NCBI RefSeq assembly: GCF_021043395.1
Contig: NZ_JAJNKE010000032.1
Coordinates: 1 to 50,080 of the forward strand
Source of the DNA: Clostridium guangxiense
GTDB lineage: Bacteria; Bacillota; Clostridia; Clostridiales; Clostridiaceae
Length of the DNA stretch: 50,080 nucleotides
Direction of reading: 5' to 3'
Both the position numbers and the translations under genes were made by a program. Shown here piece after piece: positions 41,439 to 50,010 of this stretch; positions within the stretch are counted from its first letter, which is position 1, and each line of letters begins with the position of its first letter. Below the pieces are notes generated by a model. The model was not told the origin of the DNA. It searched no databases and saw only the letters and a list, made by a program, of their open reading frames with translations.

Positions 41439-43395
41439 AGATATACTTTCTATCGACGTAGAAACATATTGCGACTTAGATATTAAAAATGTGGGTGCTT
41501 ATAAATATTGTGAGCACCCTTCATTTGAAATATTACTATTTGCATATGCTTTCAATGATGAACCTGTGGAAGTTGTGGACTTTGCGCAGGGTGAAGATTT
41601 ACCAGATAGTGTTTTAGACGCTCTTGAAAATCCTAATATTATAAAAACCGCCTTTAATGCAAACTTTGAAAGAAATGCCATATCCAATGATTTTGCATTA
41701 ATAGAATGTCCTCCAGAACAATGGCAATGTACTATGATTAAAGCTTTAACTCTTGGTTTACCTGGTTCACTTGATATGGTTGGAAAAGCTCTACACTTTG
41801 AAGAAAATAAACAAAAGATGAAAGAAGGTAAGGCATTAATACAATACTTCTGCAAGCCATGTAAACCTACAAAGGCTAATGGTGGAAGAACAAGAAACCT
41901 TCCAGAACACGCACCTGAGAAGTGGGAAATATTTAAAAAGTACAATAAGCAAGATGTTGAGGTTGAAAGAACCATAAGAAATAAATTAAATAAATACCCA
42001 ATTATAGAAAATGAACAAAGATTATGGGAACTAGACCAACACATAAATGATAGAGGTGTTGGAGTTGATTTGACATTAATAGAAAAAGCAATTGAATGTG
42101 ACAGTAGTTACACTGAAAGACTTACCAAAGAAGCTATAGAGCTAACAGGGTTAAGTAATCCTAATAGTCCAACTCAATTAAAAAAATGGATTGGTGAAAG
42201 AGTTGGCCATGAAGTTACTAGTCTTACAAAAGACGTAGTTCCAACTCTTATAAAAGAAACTACAGATGAAAAAGTTAAAGAAATTTTAGAACTAAGACAG
42301 CTTATGGCCAAGACCTCGATAAAAAAATATGAAACCATGCAGAGAGCTAGATGCAAGGATGGAAGAGTAAGAGGATTATTACAATTCTATGGTGCAAATC
42401 GTACTGGTAGATGGGCTGGAAGATTAGTACAAGTACAGAACCTTCCACAAAATCATTTGCCCGATTTAGATAATGCTAGAAACTTTATAAGAAATGGACA
42501 ATTTGATGAAGTGGAGTTCTTATTTGACAGTATACCAGATACACTCTCACAACTTATAAGAACAGCATTTATCCCTAAAGAAGGTAATAGATTTATTGTT
42601 GCTGACTTCTCCGCTATAGAAGCAAGAGTAATTGCATGGTATGCAGGAGAACAATGGAGACTAGATGTTTTTAACGATAATGGTGATATTTATTGTGCTT
42701 CAGCATCAAAAATGTTTAAGGTACCAGTAGAAAAGCATGGTATTAACGGTGATTTAAGACCAAAAGGAAAAATAGCAGAGTTGGCCCTTGGTTATGGTGG
42801 TAGTGTTGGAGCTCTTGCAAGTATGGATAAGAAAAAGGATATTCCTGAGGAAGAACTTCCGGGGTTGGTAAGAGATTGGAGAAATGCAAACCCTAAGATA
42901 ACAAAATTTTGGTGGGATGTAGATAAAGCAGCTAAAAAAGCAATAACAGAAAAAACAACAGTAAATTTGCAGTTTGGTCTTAAGTTTATATATGCCCCTG
43001 GGGTGTTATTCATACAGCTGCCGAGTAGAAGAAAGTTAGCATATTTAAGACCTAAGGTTGAACCACATGAGACTTTTAGTGGTGACAAAATCACATATGA
43101 AGGTATGGAACAAACTTCAAAGCAGTGGAAAAGAATAGACACATATGGTCCAAAACTTGTAGAGAATATAGTTCAAGCTACCGCAAGAGATTGCTTAGGT
43201 ATTACTATGATGAGAGTCGAGGAAAAAGACTTTCATGTTGTAATGCATGTACATGATGAGTTAATACTTGATGTACTTAAGGAAAAGGGCAGCGTTGAAG
43301 AAATATGCAACATATTTGCTGAACCTATAGAATGGGCTCCGGGATTACCACTAAAGGCTGATGGATATGAATGTAATTACTACATGAAGGATTAG
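41431..43395 (+). CDS. Phage family A DNA polymerase
   Basis: This 654-aa polymerase carries an N-terminal 3'-5' exonuclease (LSIDVETYCDLDI with DxE; FNANFERNA; YNKQDVEVER with YxxxD) and a C-terminal polymerase domain. The latter shows ANRTGRWAG, motif A VADFSAIEARV, motif B RPKGKIAELALGYGG and motif C HVHDELILD. All catalytic Asp residues are present. It replicates phage DNA with the primase-helicase downstream. The ATG lies inside the end of the homing endonuclease gene. Confidence 0.95.
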   Translation: MNKDILSIDVETYCDLDIKNVGAYKYCEHPSFEILLFAYAFNDEPVEVVDFAQGEDLPDSVLDALENPNIIKTAFNANFERNAISNDFALIECPPEQWQCTMIKALTLGLPGSLDMVGKALHFEENKQKMKEGKALIQYFCKPCKPTKANGGRTRNLPEHAPEKWEIFKKYNKQDVEVERTIRNKLNKYPIIENEQRLWELDQHINDRGVGVDLTLIEKAIECDSSYTERLTKEAIELTGLSNPNSPTQLKKWIGERVGHEVTSLTKDVVPTLIKETTDEKVKEILELRQLMAKTSIKKYETMQRARCKDGRVRGLLQFYGANRTGRWAGRLVQVQNLPQNHLPDLDNARNFIRNGQFDEVEFLFDSIPDTLSQLIRTAFIPKEGNRFIVADFSAIEARVIAWYAGEQWRLDVFNDNGDIYCASASKMFKVPVEKHGINGDLRPKGKIAELALGYGGSVGALASMDKKKDIPEEELPGLVRDWRNANPKITKFWWDVDKAAKKAITEKTTVNLQFGLKFIYAPGVLFIQLPSRRKLAYLRPKVEPHETFSGDKITYEGMEQTSKQWKRIDTYGPKLVENIVQATARDCLGITMMRVEEKDFHVVMHVHDELILDVLKEKGSVEEICNIFAEPIEWAPGLPLKADGYECNYYMKD

Positions 43396-43441
43396 TTGTG
43401 AATATGAATAAAATGTGAATCAATAAGAAGGAGTGAAAAAA

Positions 43442-43672
43442 ATGATTAAAAAAGTTGAAGGCATAAGTGTTTTTAAACAAAAAGAATATATTAGAGCAGA
43501 ACACGAAGCACATGAAATTTTAGTAAAGAATGGATATTTGCCACAAGGGATGACAAAGGATTTTAAAAAAGTTATTGTGTTTAAAATCCAAAATGAACAT
43601 AGAAATAATGAAAAAAAGGAAGTGTTTTATTTTAATAACTGGCAAGAAGCAATGGAATCATTATGCAGTTAA
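43442..43672 (+). CDS. Small hypothetical phage protein (76 aa)
   Basis: MIKKVEGISVFKQKEYIRAE opens a Lys-rich 76-aa protein with NEHRNNEKKEVFYFNNWQEAM near the end. AAGGAG (43427-43432) lies 9 nt before the ATG; an in-frame GTG at 43433 is too close. Unrecognised. The following 43673-43805 is AT-rich with short AAAAATCA repeats and no gene. Confidence 0.65.
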   Translation: MIKKVEGISVFKQKEYIRAEHEAHEILVKNGYLPQGMTKDFKKVIVFKIQNEHRNNEKKEVFYFNNWQEAMESLCS

Positions 43673-43805
43673 GATGAATATTAAGTTCGCACTTCAACTA
43701 AAATATCACGATATAGGTTAAAAAATCATCAAAATGGCTATTTTTATCACAGAAATAGTAAAAAAATCACCAGTTGAATAAAAGATGAATTTAAAAGGAG
43801 GATTT

Positions 43806-43991
43806 ATGTTAAATTTAAAAGCGATAGAATTATATAATATTTTAAAAGAATATTCAGAAGAAGAATTAAAAGATTTAAACATTACTATTGAAATTAATAG
43901 AGGTATTCATAATCAATTAGGGAAAAGTGAATATGCTAATTTAGTAGAAAAATATCCAAGTCAAATACGAATAATTAATAAAGAAGGTTGA
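43806..43991 (+). CDS. Small hypothetical phage protein (61 aa)
   Basis: MLNLKAIELYNILKEYSEEE begins a 61-aa, largely helical protein ending SQIRIINKEG. AAAGGAGG at 43795-43802 sets the ATG at 43806, although the frame opens earlier. Unrecognised. Confidence 0.62.
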   Translation: MLNLKAIELYNILKEYSEEELKDLNITIEINRGIHNQLGKSEYANLVEKYPSQIRIINKEG

Positions 43992-43994
43992 AAA

Positions 43995-44240
43995 GTGAAT
44001 AAAAAGCAAAGAGTTTTATATAAAGCATTGGAAATTATATCTTCTGCCACTTTGACATTAGAAGATGCTCAAAATATAGATGAAGAACTTAGTGTTGATG
44101 AAATACAAGAAGTAGTAAATAAGTTTTCTAAAAAGATAACAGAATTTAATGTTGAAGAGTTAACTCAATTAGCATTTAGATATCAACCATATGCTGATAA
44201 TGTTATAACTGGAATTATATCAAAACTTAATGATATATAG
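43995..44240 (+). CDS. Small helical phage protein (81 aa)
   Basis: The GTG start at 43995 follows GAAGGTTG and lies 3 nt after the preceding stop. The protein (MNKKQRVLYKALEIISSATL .. YADNVITGIISKLNDI) is predicted helical and acidic. Unrecognised. Confidence 0.6.
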   Translation: MNKKQRVLYKALEIISSATLTLEDAQNIDEELSVDEIQEVVNKFSKKITEFNVEELTQLAFRYQPYADNVITGIISKLNDI

Positions 44241-44276
44241 GTTCGCAATTCAAAGAAATTGTAAGGAGGTAGCAAA

Positions 44277-44570
44277 TTGGAAATAAATAAAAATATTAAG
44301 GTTGAAGCTGTTGATGATAGAAACATATGTATCTTAAAAAGAACAACAATCAAGGGTAAAGAAGATTGGAAAAGAACGGGTTACTATACAACTCCTCAGG
44401 GAGCATTAAAGGGATTAGTTAACGACGAGATAATAGGCACAGGATTAAAAGATTTTGAGACAGTGTGTAATAAGATTAATGAATTATATAAACTCATTGA
44501 TGGGCTCACAGTGAAGTCAGAAACACCTAAGAAGAATGATGAAGATATAAATGATTTTTTAGGAGAGTGA
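44277..44570 (+). CDS. Hypothetical phage protein with C-terminal NDFLGE tail (97 aa)
   Basis: The TTG start follows AAGGAGGT. KVEAVDDRNICILKRTTIKG and WKRTGYYTTPQGALKGLV form a compact N-terminal domain typical of small phage proteins. A spacer follows, and the tail KNDEDINDFLGE closely resembles those of the SSB-like protein and the protein at 37657-37941. It lies just upstream of the primase-helicase. The function is unknown. Confidence 0.72.
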   Translation: MEINKNIKVEAVDDRNICILKRTTIKGKEDWKRTGYYTTPQGALKGLVNDEIIGTGLKDFETVCNKINELYKLIDGLTVKSETPKKNDEDINDFLGE

Positions 44571-44575
44571 AGCTT

Positions 44576-44734
44576 ATGGTGTCTCAAATAAAAATAATAT
44601 TGCTTCCATATAAAAATTTTAAAGATAAGATTAAAAAAGTAAAACATTTTGAAGGTGAATATCACATTGAAAATATATCAGAAATGGATAGTACTATAGG
44701 TTTTTTATATATGGAAAGGAGAAAAAAGAATTAG
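44576..44734 (+). CDS. Small phage protein (52 aa), possibly truncated
   Basis: An ATG at 44576 (AGGAGA upstream) opens MVSQIKIILLPYKNFKDKIK and the frame closes at a TAG (44732-44734) after RRKKN. The same frame stays open past the stop for 44 codons to 44869, so the gene may have been longer. Confidence 0.5.
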   Translation: MVSQIKIILLPYKNFKDKIKKVKHFEGEYHIENISEMDSTIGFLYMERRKKN

Positions 44735-44773
44735 AGCCCAAGTATTAAAGATAAAACAGACTTTACTATAAAA

Positions 44774-44869
44774 ATGCTTCAAAAACGAAAAAAGAAAAAG
44801 GATAAAGCAAATAAAGCAGCAGTATATGACGTTGTAAGTAGGGCAGTAAAAAGATGTACCAGAAAGTAG
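44774..44869 (+). CDS. Very short basic ORF (31 aa), uncertain
   Basis: MLQKRKKKKDKANKAAVYDV.. is open and strongly basic, with a plausible helical end (VVSRAVKRCTRK). The ATG has no RBS, and the frame is continuous with the gene upstream except for one TAG. It may be a 3' remnant rather than a separate gene. Confidence 0.3.
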   Translation: MLQKRKKKKDKANKAAVYDVVSRAVKRCTRK

Positions 44870-44890
44870 TTAAATAAGGAGGTGGTAACT

Positions 44891-47320
44891 TTGGAAGATA
44901 GTGCAGTAGATAAAAAACAAATCTTAAAAATTAAATATGATGGATCCATAACAATAGCCACCGGAAAATCAAAAAAAGAAACTCACTGGAAAAACAAAAA
45001 TCTATTATATTCAGCTTTAGTTGAGAAATTAAGTCATACAACAAAAACACCAGAAACATACGCAGAATATAAGAAAATGCCTAAAAGTGAAAGAGACAGA
45101 ATTAAAGATGTTGGTGGATTTGTAGGTGGTAGTCTTAAGAACGGAAGACGTAAAGCCGAGAATGTGGCCAACAGAGCAATATTAACACTAGACTTGGATT
45201 ATGTTCAAAATGATATATGGTCAAGCATAGAACTTTTATGGGATTTTGGCTGTCTTATGTATTCAACCCATACACATGCACCAGATAATCAGAGGTTAAG
45301 ACTTATAATTCCATTATCAAGGCCAGTACTTCCAGACGAGTATCAAGCCATAGCAAGAATGATAGCTAGTGATTTAGGCATAGACCAATTTGATGATACA
45401 ACATATGAACCATGCAGGTTAATGTACTGGCCATCAACTAGCAGTGATGGCGAATATATATTTAAGGTCCAGGATGAAAAATGGCTTAATCCAGATGAAG
45501 TACTTGATAGATATACATTTGGTTGGCAGGATGTTAGTTATTGGCCAGAAAGTTCAAGGTCGAGAGCAAAAATAAATACAGCAATAAAAAAACAGGAAGA
45601 CCCTTTGCATAAGAAAGGTATTATAGGAGCCTTTTGCAGAACTTACTCAATTACTGAGGCTATAGATGAATTTTTAAAAGATGTTTATATACCTGGTGCA
45701 GATGAAACCAGGTACACATATGCAGAAGGTTCAACAACTGGCGGAGTTGTGATATATGATGATAAATTCAGTTACAGTCATCATGGTACAGATCCTGCGA
45801 GTGAAATATTATGCAATGCATTTGATCTTGTTAGGATACAAAAGTTTGGTGATTTAGATGATGAGGCAAAGCCTGATACTCCTGCTAATAGATTACCTTC
45901 ATTTACTAAAATGACAGAGTTTGCTTCAAATGATAAAAATGTTATGCAGACTTTAGGAAAAGAACGTATGGAAAAAGCTCAGGAGGATTTTGGAATAGTT
46001 GAGGAAGAAGTTGACACTGAATGGGTTAAAGAACTTGAATACACAGACAATGGTAAACTAAAAAGCACAAGAAGTAATTTTCTACTAATAATTGAAAACG
46101 AGCCACTGCTTAAAGGAAAAATTGCTTACAATGAGTTTTCTAATAGAGCTGTAGTTGTTGGCCAGCTTCCATGGAGAAATAAAAATAATAAATCAGACTG
46201 GAATGATACAGACGACAGCGGACTACAGGAGTTTATTGAGAAGTATTATAAAATAAGTTCTACAGTAAAATGTGCTGATGCACTGGCATTAAGTTTTGAA
46301 AAACATTCAGTGCATCCAGTAAGAGAATACTTAAATAATTTATTCTGGGATGGAGTTAAAAGAATTGATACCTTGCTTGTAGATTACTTAGGAGCTGAGG
46401 ACAACAATTATGTAAGGACAGTTACAAGAAAAATATTAGTTGCAGCAGTAGCAAGGGTTTTTGTTCCCGGATGCAAATTCGATAACATGCCCGTCTTAAG
46501 TGGTCCTCAGGGAATAGGTAAAAGTACCATTATTAAAAAGTTAGGTAAGGAATGGTATAGTGACAGCTTAACAACAGTAAGTGGTAAAGAAGCTTATGAA
46601 CAATTACAAGGTGTATGGCTCTTAGAAATGGGAGAAATGATGGCCACAAAAAAGGCTGACATTGAAGCTACTAAACAGTTTTTATCTAAGCAGGAAGATA
46701 TTTATAGAGTCGCGTACGGTCACAGGACTAGTAGATTTCCACGCCAATGTGTTTTTATAGGTACCACAAATGATAGAGAATTTTTAAGGGATAAAACAGG
46801 CAATAGAAGGTTCTGGCCAATAGATGTAGGTGTGACAACTCACAGCAAAAGCGTGTTTAAGGATTTAACAGATTATGAAATTGACCAGATATGGGCTGAG
46901 GCTGCAACATTATGGAATGATAAAGAACCTTTATATTTAAGTACAGCAGAAGAGAAAGAAGCGCAGGAGCAGCAGGAGGCACACAGTGAAGAAAGTGCAA
47001 AGGCAGGATTAATTGAAGAATACCTTAACAGACCAATTACTGATAACTGGTACAACTTAAGTATCGTAGATAGAAGAAACTACATTCATGGTTCTGATTT
47101 TGGAGACATCCCAGAAGGTAATGTACTGAGAAATAAAACGTGTGTAATGGAAATATGGTGTGAGTTATTTAATGGTGATCCTAAGAGCCTTACACCAATT
47201 CAATCACGCGAAATTAATGATATTCTTAAAGGCTTGAAAGGCTGGGAGAAAAATAATGCACCATTAAGTTTTGGTAAAATTTATGGCAGACAAAGAACTT
47301 ATATCCGGATACAGAATTAA
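44891..47320 (+). CDS. Phage primase-helicase with VirE (VapE) ATPase domain
   Basis: This 809-aa protein has an N-terminal primase-like region (ILTLDLDYVQ and STHTHAPDNQRLRLIIPLSRP, compatible with an AEP-type primase, about 85-190) and a C-terminal VirE/SF3-like helicase. The helicase shows Walker A SGPQGIGKSTI, LLEMGEM (Walker B-like), and GTTNDREFLRDKTGNRRFWP (sensor and arginine). It would open and prime the phage origin with the family A polymerase. AAGGAGGTGG (44877-44886) favours the TTG at 44891. An iteron-like region follows immediately. Confidence 0.9.
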   Translation: MEDSAVDKKQILKIKYDGSITIATGKSKKETHWKNKNLLYSALVEKLSHTTKTPETYAEYKKMPKSERDRIKDVGGFVGGSLKNGRRKAENVANRAILTLDLDYVQNDIWSSIELLWDFGCLMYSTHTHAPDNQRLRLIIPLSRPVLPDEYQAIARMIASDLGIDQFDDTTYEPCRLMYWPSTSSDGEYIFKVQDEKWLNPDEVLDRYTFGWQDVSYWPESSRSRAKINTAIKKQEDPLHKKGIIGAFCRTYSITEAIDEFLKDVYIPGADETRYTYAEGSTTGGVVIYDDKFSYSHHGTDPASEILCNAFDLVRIQKFGDLDDEAKPDTPANRLPSFTKMTEFASNDKNVMQTLGKERMEKAQEDFGIVEEEVDTEWVKELEYTDNGKLKSTRSNFLLIIENEPLLKGKIAYNEFSNRAVVVGQLPWRNKNNKSDWNDTDDSGLQEFIEKYYKISSTVKCADALALSFEKHSVHPVREYLNNLFWDGVKRIDTLLVDYLGAEDNNYVRTVTRKILVAAVARVFVPGCKFDNMPVLSGPQGIGKSTIIKKLGKEWYSDSLTTVSGKEAYEQLQGVWLLEMGEMMATKKADIEATKQFLSKQEDIYRVAYGHRTSRFPRQCVFIGTTNDREFLRDKTGNRRFWPIDVGVTTHSKSVFKDLTDYEIDQIWAEAATLWNDKEPLYLSTAEEKEAQEQQEAHSEESAKAGLIEEYLNRPITDNWYNLSIVDRRNYIHGSDFGDIPEGNVLRNKTCVMEIWCELFNGDPKSLTPIQSREINDILKGLKGWEKNNAPLSFGKIYGRQRTYIRIQN

Positions 47321-47346
47321 AAATCAGACAAAAAATTCTGTATCCG
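47306..47346. repeat. 13-bp hairpin at the end of the primase-helicase gene
   Basis: CGGATACAGAATT (47306-47318) and AATTCTGTATCCG (47334-47346) are perfect complements around a 15-nt loop. No T tract follows, so it is unlikely to be only a terminator. The GGATAC core recurs in the adjacent iterons. Confidence 0.75.
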
Positions 47347-47580
47347 CAGTAAAGAAGAAACGGATACAATTGATACAAAAAAATATACACTGTATCCGAT
47401 TTTGTATCATACTAAAAGTATTGTACACCAATGGATATAATACTACATGATACAGATGATACAAAAAATATTATATAAGTAGTATTTATATAATTAGGCA
47501 TATACGTATACACACATACACGCCTAAACACGCGTATACACGTATATAAGAAAAAATTGTATCATTTGTATCCGTTAGAT
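47347..47580. other. Iteron-rich region, candidate phage replication origin
   Basis: This gene-free gap contains repeated GGATACA-NN-TGATACAAAAAA units: direct copies at 47362-47383 and (as TGATACAGATGATACAAAAAA) 47448-47468, and an inverted copy at 47551-47574. A further inverted version (TGTATCCG..TTTTGTATCA) lies at 47391-47409. An alternating purine-pyrimidine stretch rich in ATACAC/ACGCG follows (47500-47550). Such repeats next to replication genes suggest an origin or initiator-binding region. Confidence 0.5.
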
Positions 47581-47594
47581 AGAAGGTGATTTTA

Positions 47595-47870
47595 TTGTTA
47601 GAAAGTGTTATTGAAAGAAAACTGAAAAAACAAATTGAGTTGATTGGTGGTAAAGCATTTAAGTTTGTTAGTCCAGGAGTGTCCGGAGTACCAGACAGGA
47701 TTGTTCTTTTACCACATGGTAGGATTGTTTTTGTAGAACTTAAAGCCCCAGGTAAAAAAAGAAGAAAACTTCAAGAGTATAGAGCTAAAGAATTACAAGC
47801 TTTGGGTTTTAGGGTTGAATGTATAGATAGCATTAATGGAGTTGAGAATTTTGTAAGGGAGTTGAAGTAA
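47595..47870 (+). CDS. VRR-NUC domain nuclease
   Basis: This 91-aa stand-alone VRR-NUC protein has PD-(D/E)XK residues in SGVPDRIVLLP and IVFVELKAPGKK (E-x-K), and YRAKELQALGF downstream. Family members are structure-specific nucleases, such as Holliday-junction resolvases, often paired with SNF2 helicases in Firmicute phages, as here. AGAAGGTGAT precedes the TTG at 47595; an in-frame GTG at 47586 overlaps that RBS. Confidence 0.9.
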   Translation: MLESVIERKLKKQIELIGGKAFKFVSPGVSGVPDRIVLLPHGRIVFVELKAPGKKRRKLQEYRAKELQALGFRVECIDSINGVENFVRELK

Positions 47871-48281
47871 ATGCCTAAAATAAAAGTAAAATGTGAGAAT
47901 TGTGGAAAAGAAATTTATAGATACAAAGGTCAAATATTAAGTCATGTCTTTTGTAGTAGAGAATGTTCAAAAACTTATACAAGCGAAAGAATGACAAAAA
48001 TGAATGAAGAACTTAATCCTACGAGAATGACTAATGAAGTTAAGGAAAACTTAAGATGGTCACATTTATTAAAAGGTGAAGGTAAGACGTATCCCAAAAT
48101 TCATGGTAAACATGCACACAGAGTAATTGCTGAAAAAATATTAGGAAGAAAACTAAGAAAGGGAGAAGTAGTTCACCATAAAGATGAAAACAAATTAAAC
48201 TTTAATGAGGATAATTTAGAAGTGCTACCTTCCCAAAAGGAACACGCAAAATTGCACCAGAAAAATGGAAGGTTTAAGTAG
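47871..48281 (+). CDS. HNH homing endonuclease with N-terminal zinc finger
   Basis: This 136-aa protein has a Cys4-type finger (VKCENCGKEIYR, FCSREC) followed by an HNH_3 nuclease (HAHRVIAEKILG, VVHHKDENKLNFNEDNLEVL, KEHAKLH). It starts immediately at the VRR-NUC stop codon, between it and the SNF2 helicase, so it interrupts a normally adjacent pair. It is the second such element in this prophage and differs in domain composition from the one at 40878. Confidence 0.9.
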   Translation: MPKIKVKCENCGKEIYRYKGQILSHVFCSRECSKTYTSERMTKMNEELNPTRMTNEVKENLRWSHLLKGEGKTYPKIHGKHAHRVIAEKILGRKLRKGEVVHHKDENKLNFNEDNLEVLPSQKEHAKLHQKNGRFK

Positions 48282-48310
48282 AAATATTATGAAAGATAGA
48301 AGGTGATTTT

Positions 48311-49688
48311 ATGAAATTTAAGCCCTGGAATTATCAAGAATATGCAATTAGCCACATCATAGACCATGAGGCATCCGGTTTATTCTTGGATATGGGCATG
48401 GGTTGAGTACGGAAAAACAGTGAGTACCTTAACAGCAGTAGATGAATTATTGTTTTTAGGTTTAGTTTATAAAGTTTTAGTTATAGCACCTCTAAGAGTA
48501 GCAGAAGATACATGGAGTACTGAGGTTCAAAAATGGGACCATCTAAAACACTTAAAAATATCAAAGATTCTAGGAACTAAAAAAGAAAGAGAAAATGCTT
48601 TAATGGTTAACGCAGATATTTATGTGACCAATAGAGAGAATGTGGATTGGTTAGTTGGTGAATGTTTTGGTAGATGGATGTTTGATATGGTTGTTATAGA
48701 TGAGTTAAGTTCTTTCAAAAGTTCTAAGGCTAAAAGGTTTAGATCATTAAGAAAAGTAAGGCCTTATTTTAAAAGAATAGTAGGACTTACAGGAACTCCA
48801 GCACCTAATAGTTTAATTGATTTATGGCCACAAGTGTATTTACTTGATGGAGGTAAAAGGTTAGGAAAAACAATAGGCAGTTATAGAGAACAATATTTTA
48901 CCCCAGGTAATAGAAATCAATTTGTAGTTTATAACTGGAATCTAAAAGAAGGTGCAGCAGAAGCCATTGAAAGCAGGATAAGTGATATTTGTATTTCTAT
49001 GAAAGCAAAGGATTACTTAGATCTACCTGAAAGGATAGATAATTCTATAGAGGTTAAATTACCTGAAAGTGCAATGCAAAAATATAAAGAACTAGAGAAG
49101 GATCTAGTTTTGGAACTTGGAAAAGAAGACATAACAGCAGCAAATGCAGCAGTACTTACAAACAAATTATTACAAATGTCTAATGGAGCTATCTATTCAG
49201 AAAATAAGGCAGTTATAGAAATTCATGAGGAAAAATTAAAGGCTTTGTTAGAAATTATAGAAGCAGCTAACGGAAAACCAGTTTTAGTATTTTATACTTT
49301 TAAACATGATTTTGATAGAATAGTTAAATTTCTAGGTTCTAAAAAATTAAAAGCAGTTGGATTAAAGGATTCAGCAGATATTAAAAAATGGAATGAGGGT
49401 AAAATACCAATACTTTTAATTCATCCAGCTTCAGCAGGACATGGCTTAAATCTTCAGTATGGAGGAAATATTATTACCTGGTTTGGACTTACATGGAGCT
49501 TAGAACTCTACCAGCAGGCAAATGCAAGATTACACAGACAAGGTCAAAAGGAAACAGTTGTTATAAATCATATTATAGCTAAAAATACTGTGGATGAAGA
49601 TGTTATGAAGTCCTTAGGTAGCAAAGAAGTAAATCAAAATATACTTTTGGAAGCAGTAAAGGCAAGGATAGAAAAATATAAGAGCTAG
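48311..49688 (+). pseudogene. SNF2-type phage helicase, frameshifted in the P-loop
   Basis: AGAAGGTGA precedes an ATG at 48311 that reads KFKPWNYQEYAISHIIDHE.. to FLDMGMG and then hits TGA (48404-48406). The remainder is open in another frame, from about 48410 to 49688, with KTVSTLTAVDELL, VIDELSSFK (motif II), LTGTPAPN (motif III) and QANARLHRQGQK (motif VI). The intact family reads DMGMGKTVSTL. Ten extra bases after GGCATGGG disrupt Walker A and shift the frame. As read, no ATP-binding protein could be made unless recoding occurs. The intact form would translocate on DNA with the VRR-NUC. Confidence 0.85.
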
Positions 49689-49703
49689 GAGGTAAAACGA
49701 GGT

Positions 49704-50010
49704 ATGAAATTATTAATGCATATTTTGAGAAAAAATGACAAATTGAAAATAGATAATACAACAATCACAACAGAGGGGGATAATTACTAAGCTCACAGAG
49801 GAGTACGCTGAGGTAGTTGATGCAATAGCCAGATACAACAAGAGTAAATGCCTTAGCAATCTTAAAGAGATAGTTAGAGAAACCTTTGACTTAATCCAGA
49901 TGTGTATCTTGATTTTATGGAAGTGCCACAGGAAAGCGTTAGATTTAGATGAACCTAATTTAATCCAGGATATAAACATAGAACATAAGGACAAACTAAT
50001 AGGTATATAA
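49704..50010 (+). pseudogene. MazG-like remnant with several frameshifts
   Basis: A 29-codon frame begins at an ATG (49704) after AGGAGGTAAAACGAGG and stops at 49790. The next frame (49753-50010) encodes KLTEEYAEVVDAIARYNKS .. ETFDLIQMCILI, typical of MazG-like nucleotide pyrophosphohydrolases, but has no start. A third frame near 49705-49740 reads EIINAYFEKK, the expected N terminus. Coding signal thus moves between frames, so the gene is degraded. Bases 50011-50080 show nothing further. Confidence 0.65.

Noticed and set aside
41499-42044. 181-codon minus-strand open frame inside the DNA polymerase gene
   Set aside because: It is antisense to conserved exonuclease motifs, and its translation is Cys/Ser/Leu-rich without family resemblance.
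47347-47580. Repeats after the primase-helicase gene considered as a CRISPR array
   Set aside because: The repeats are short, partly inverted and irregularly spaced, with no constant spacer length and no cas genes.
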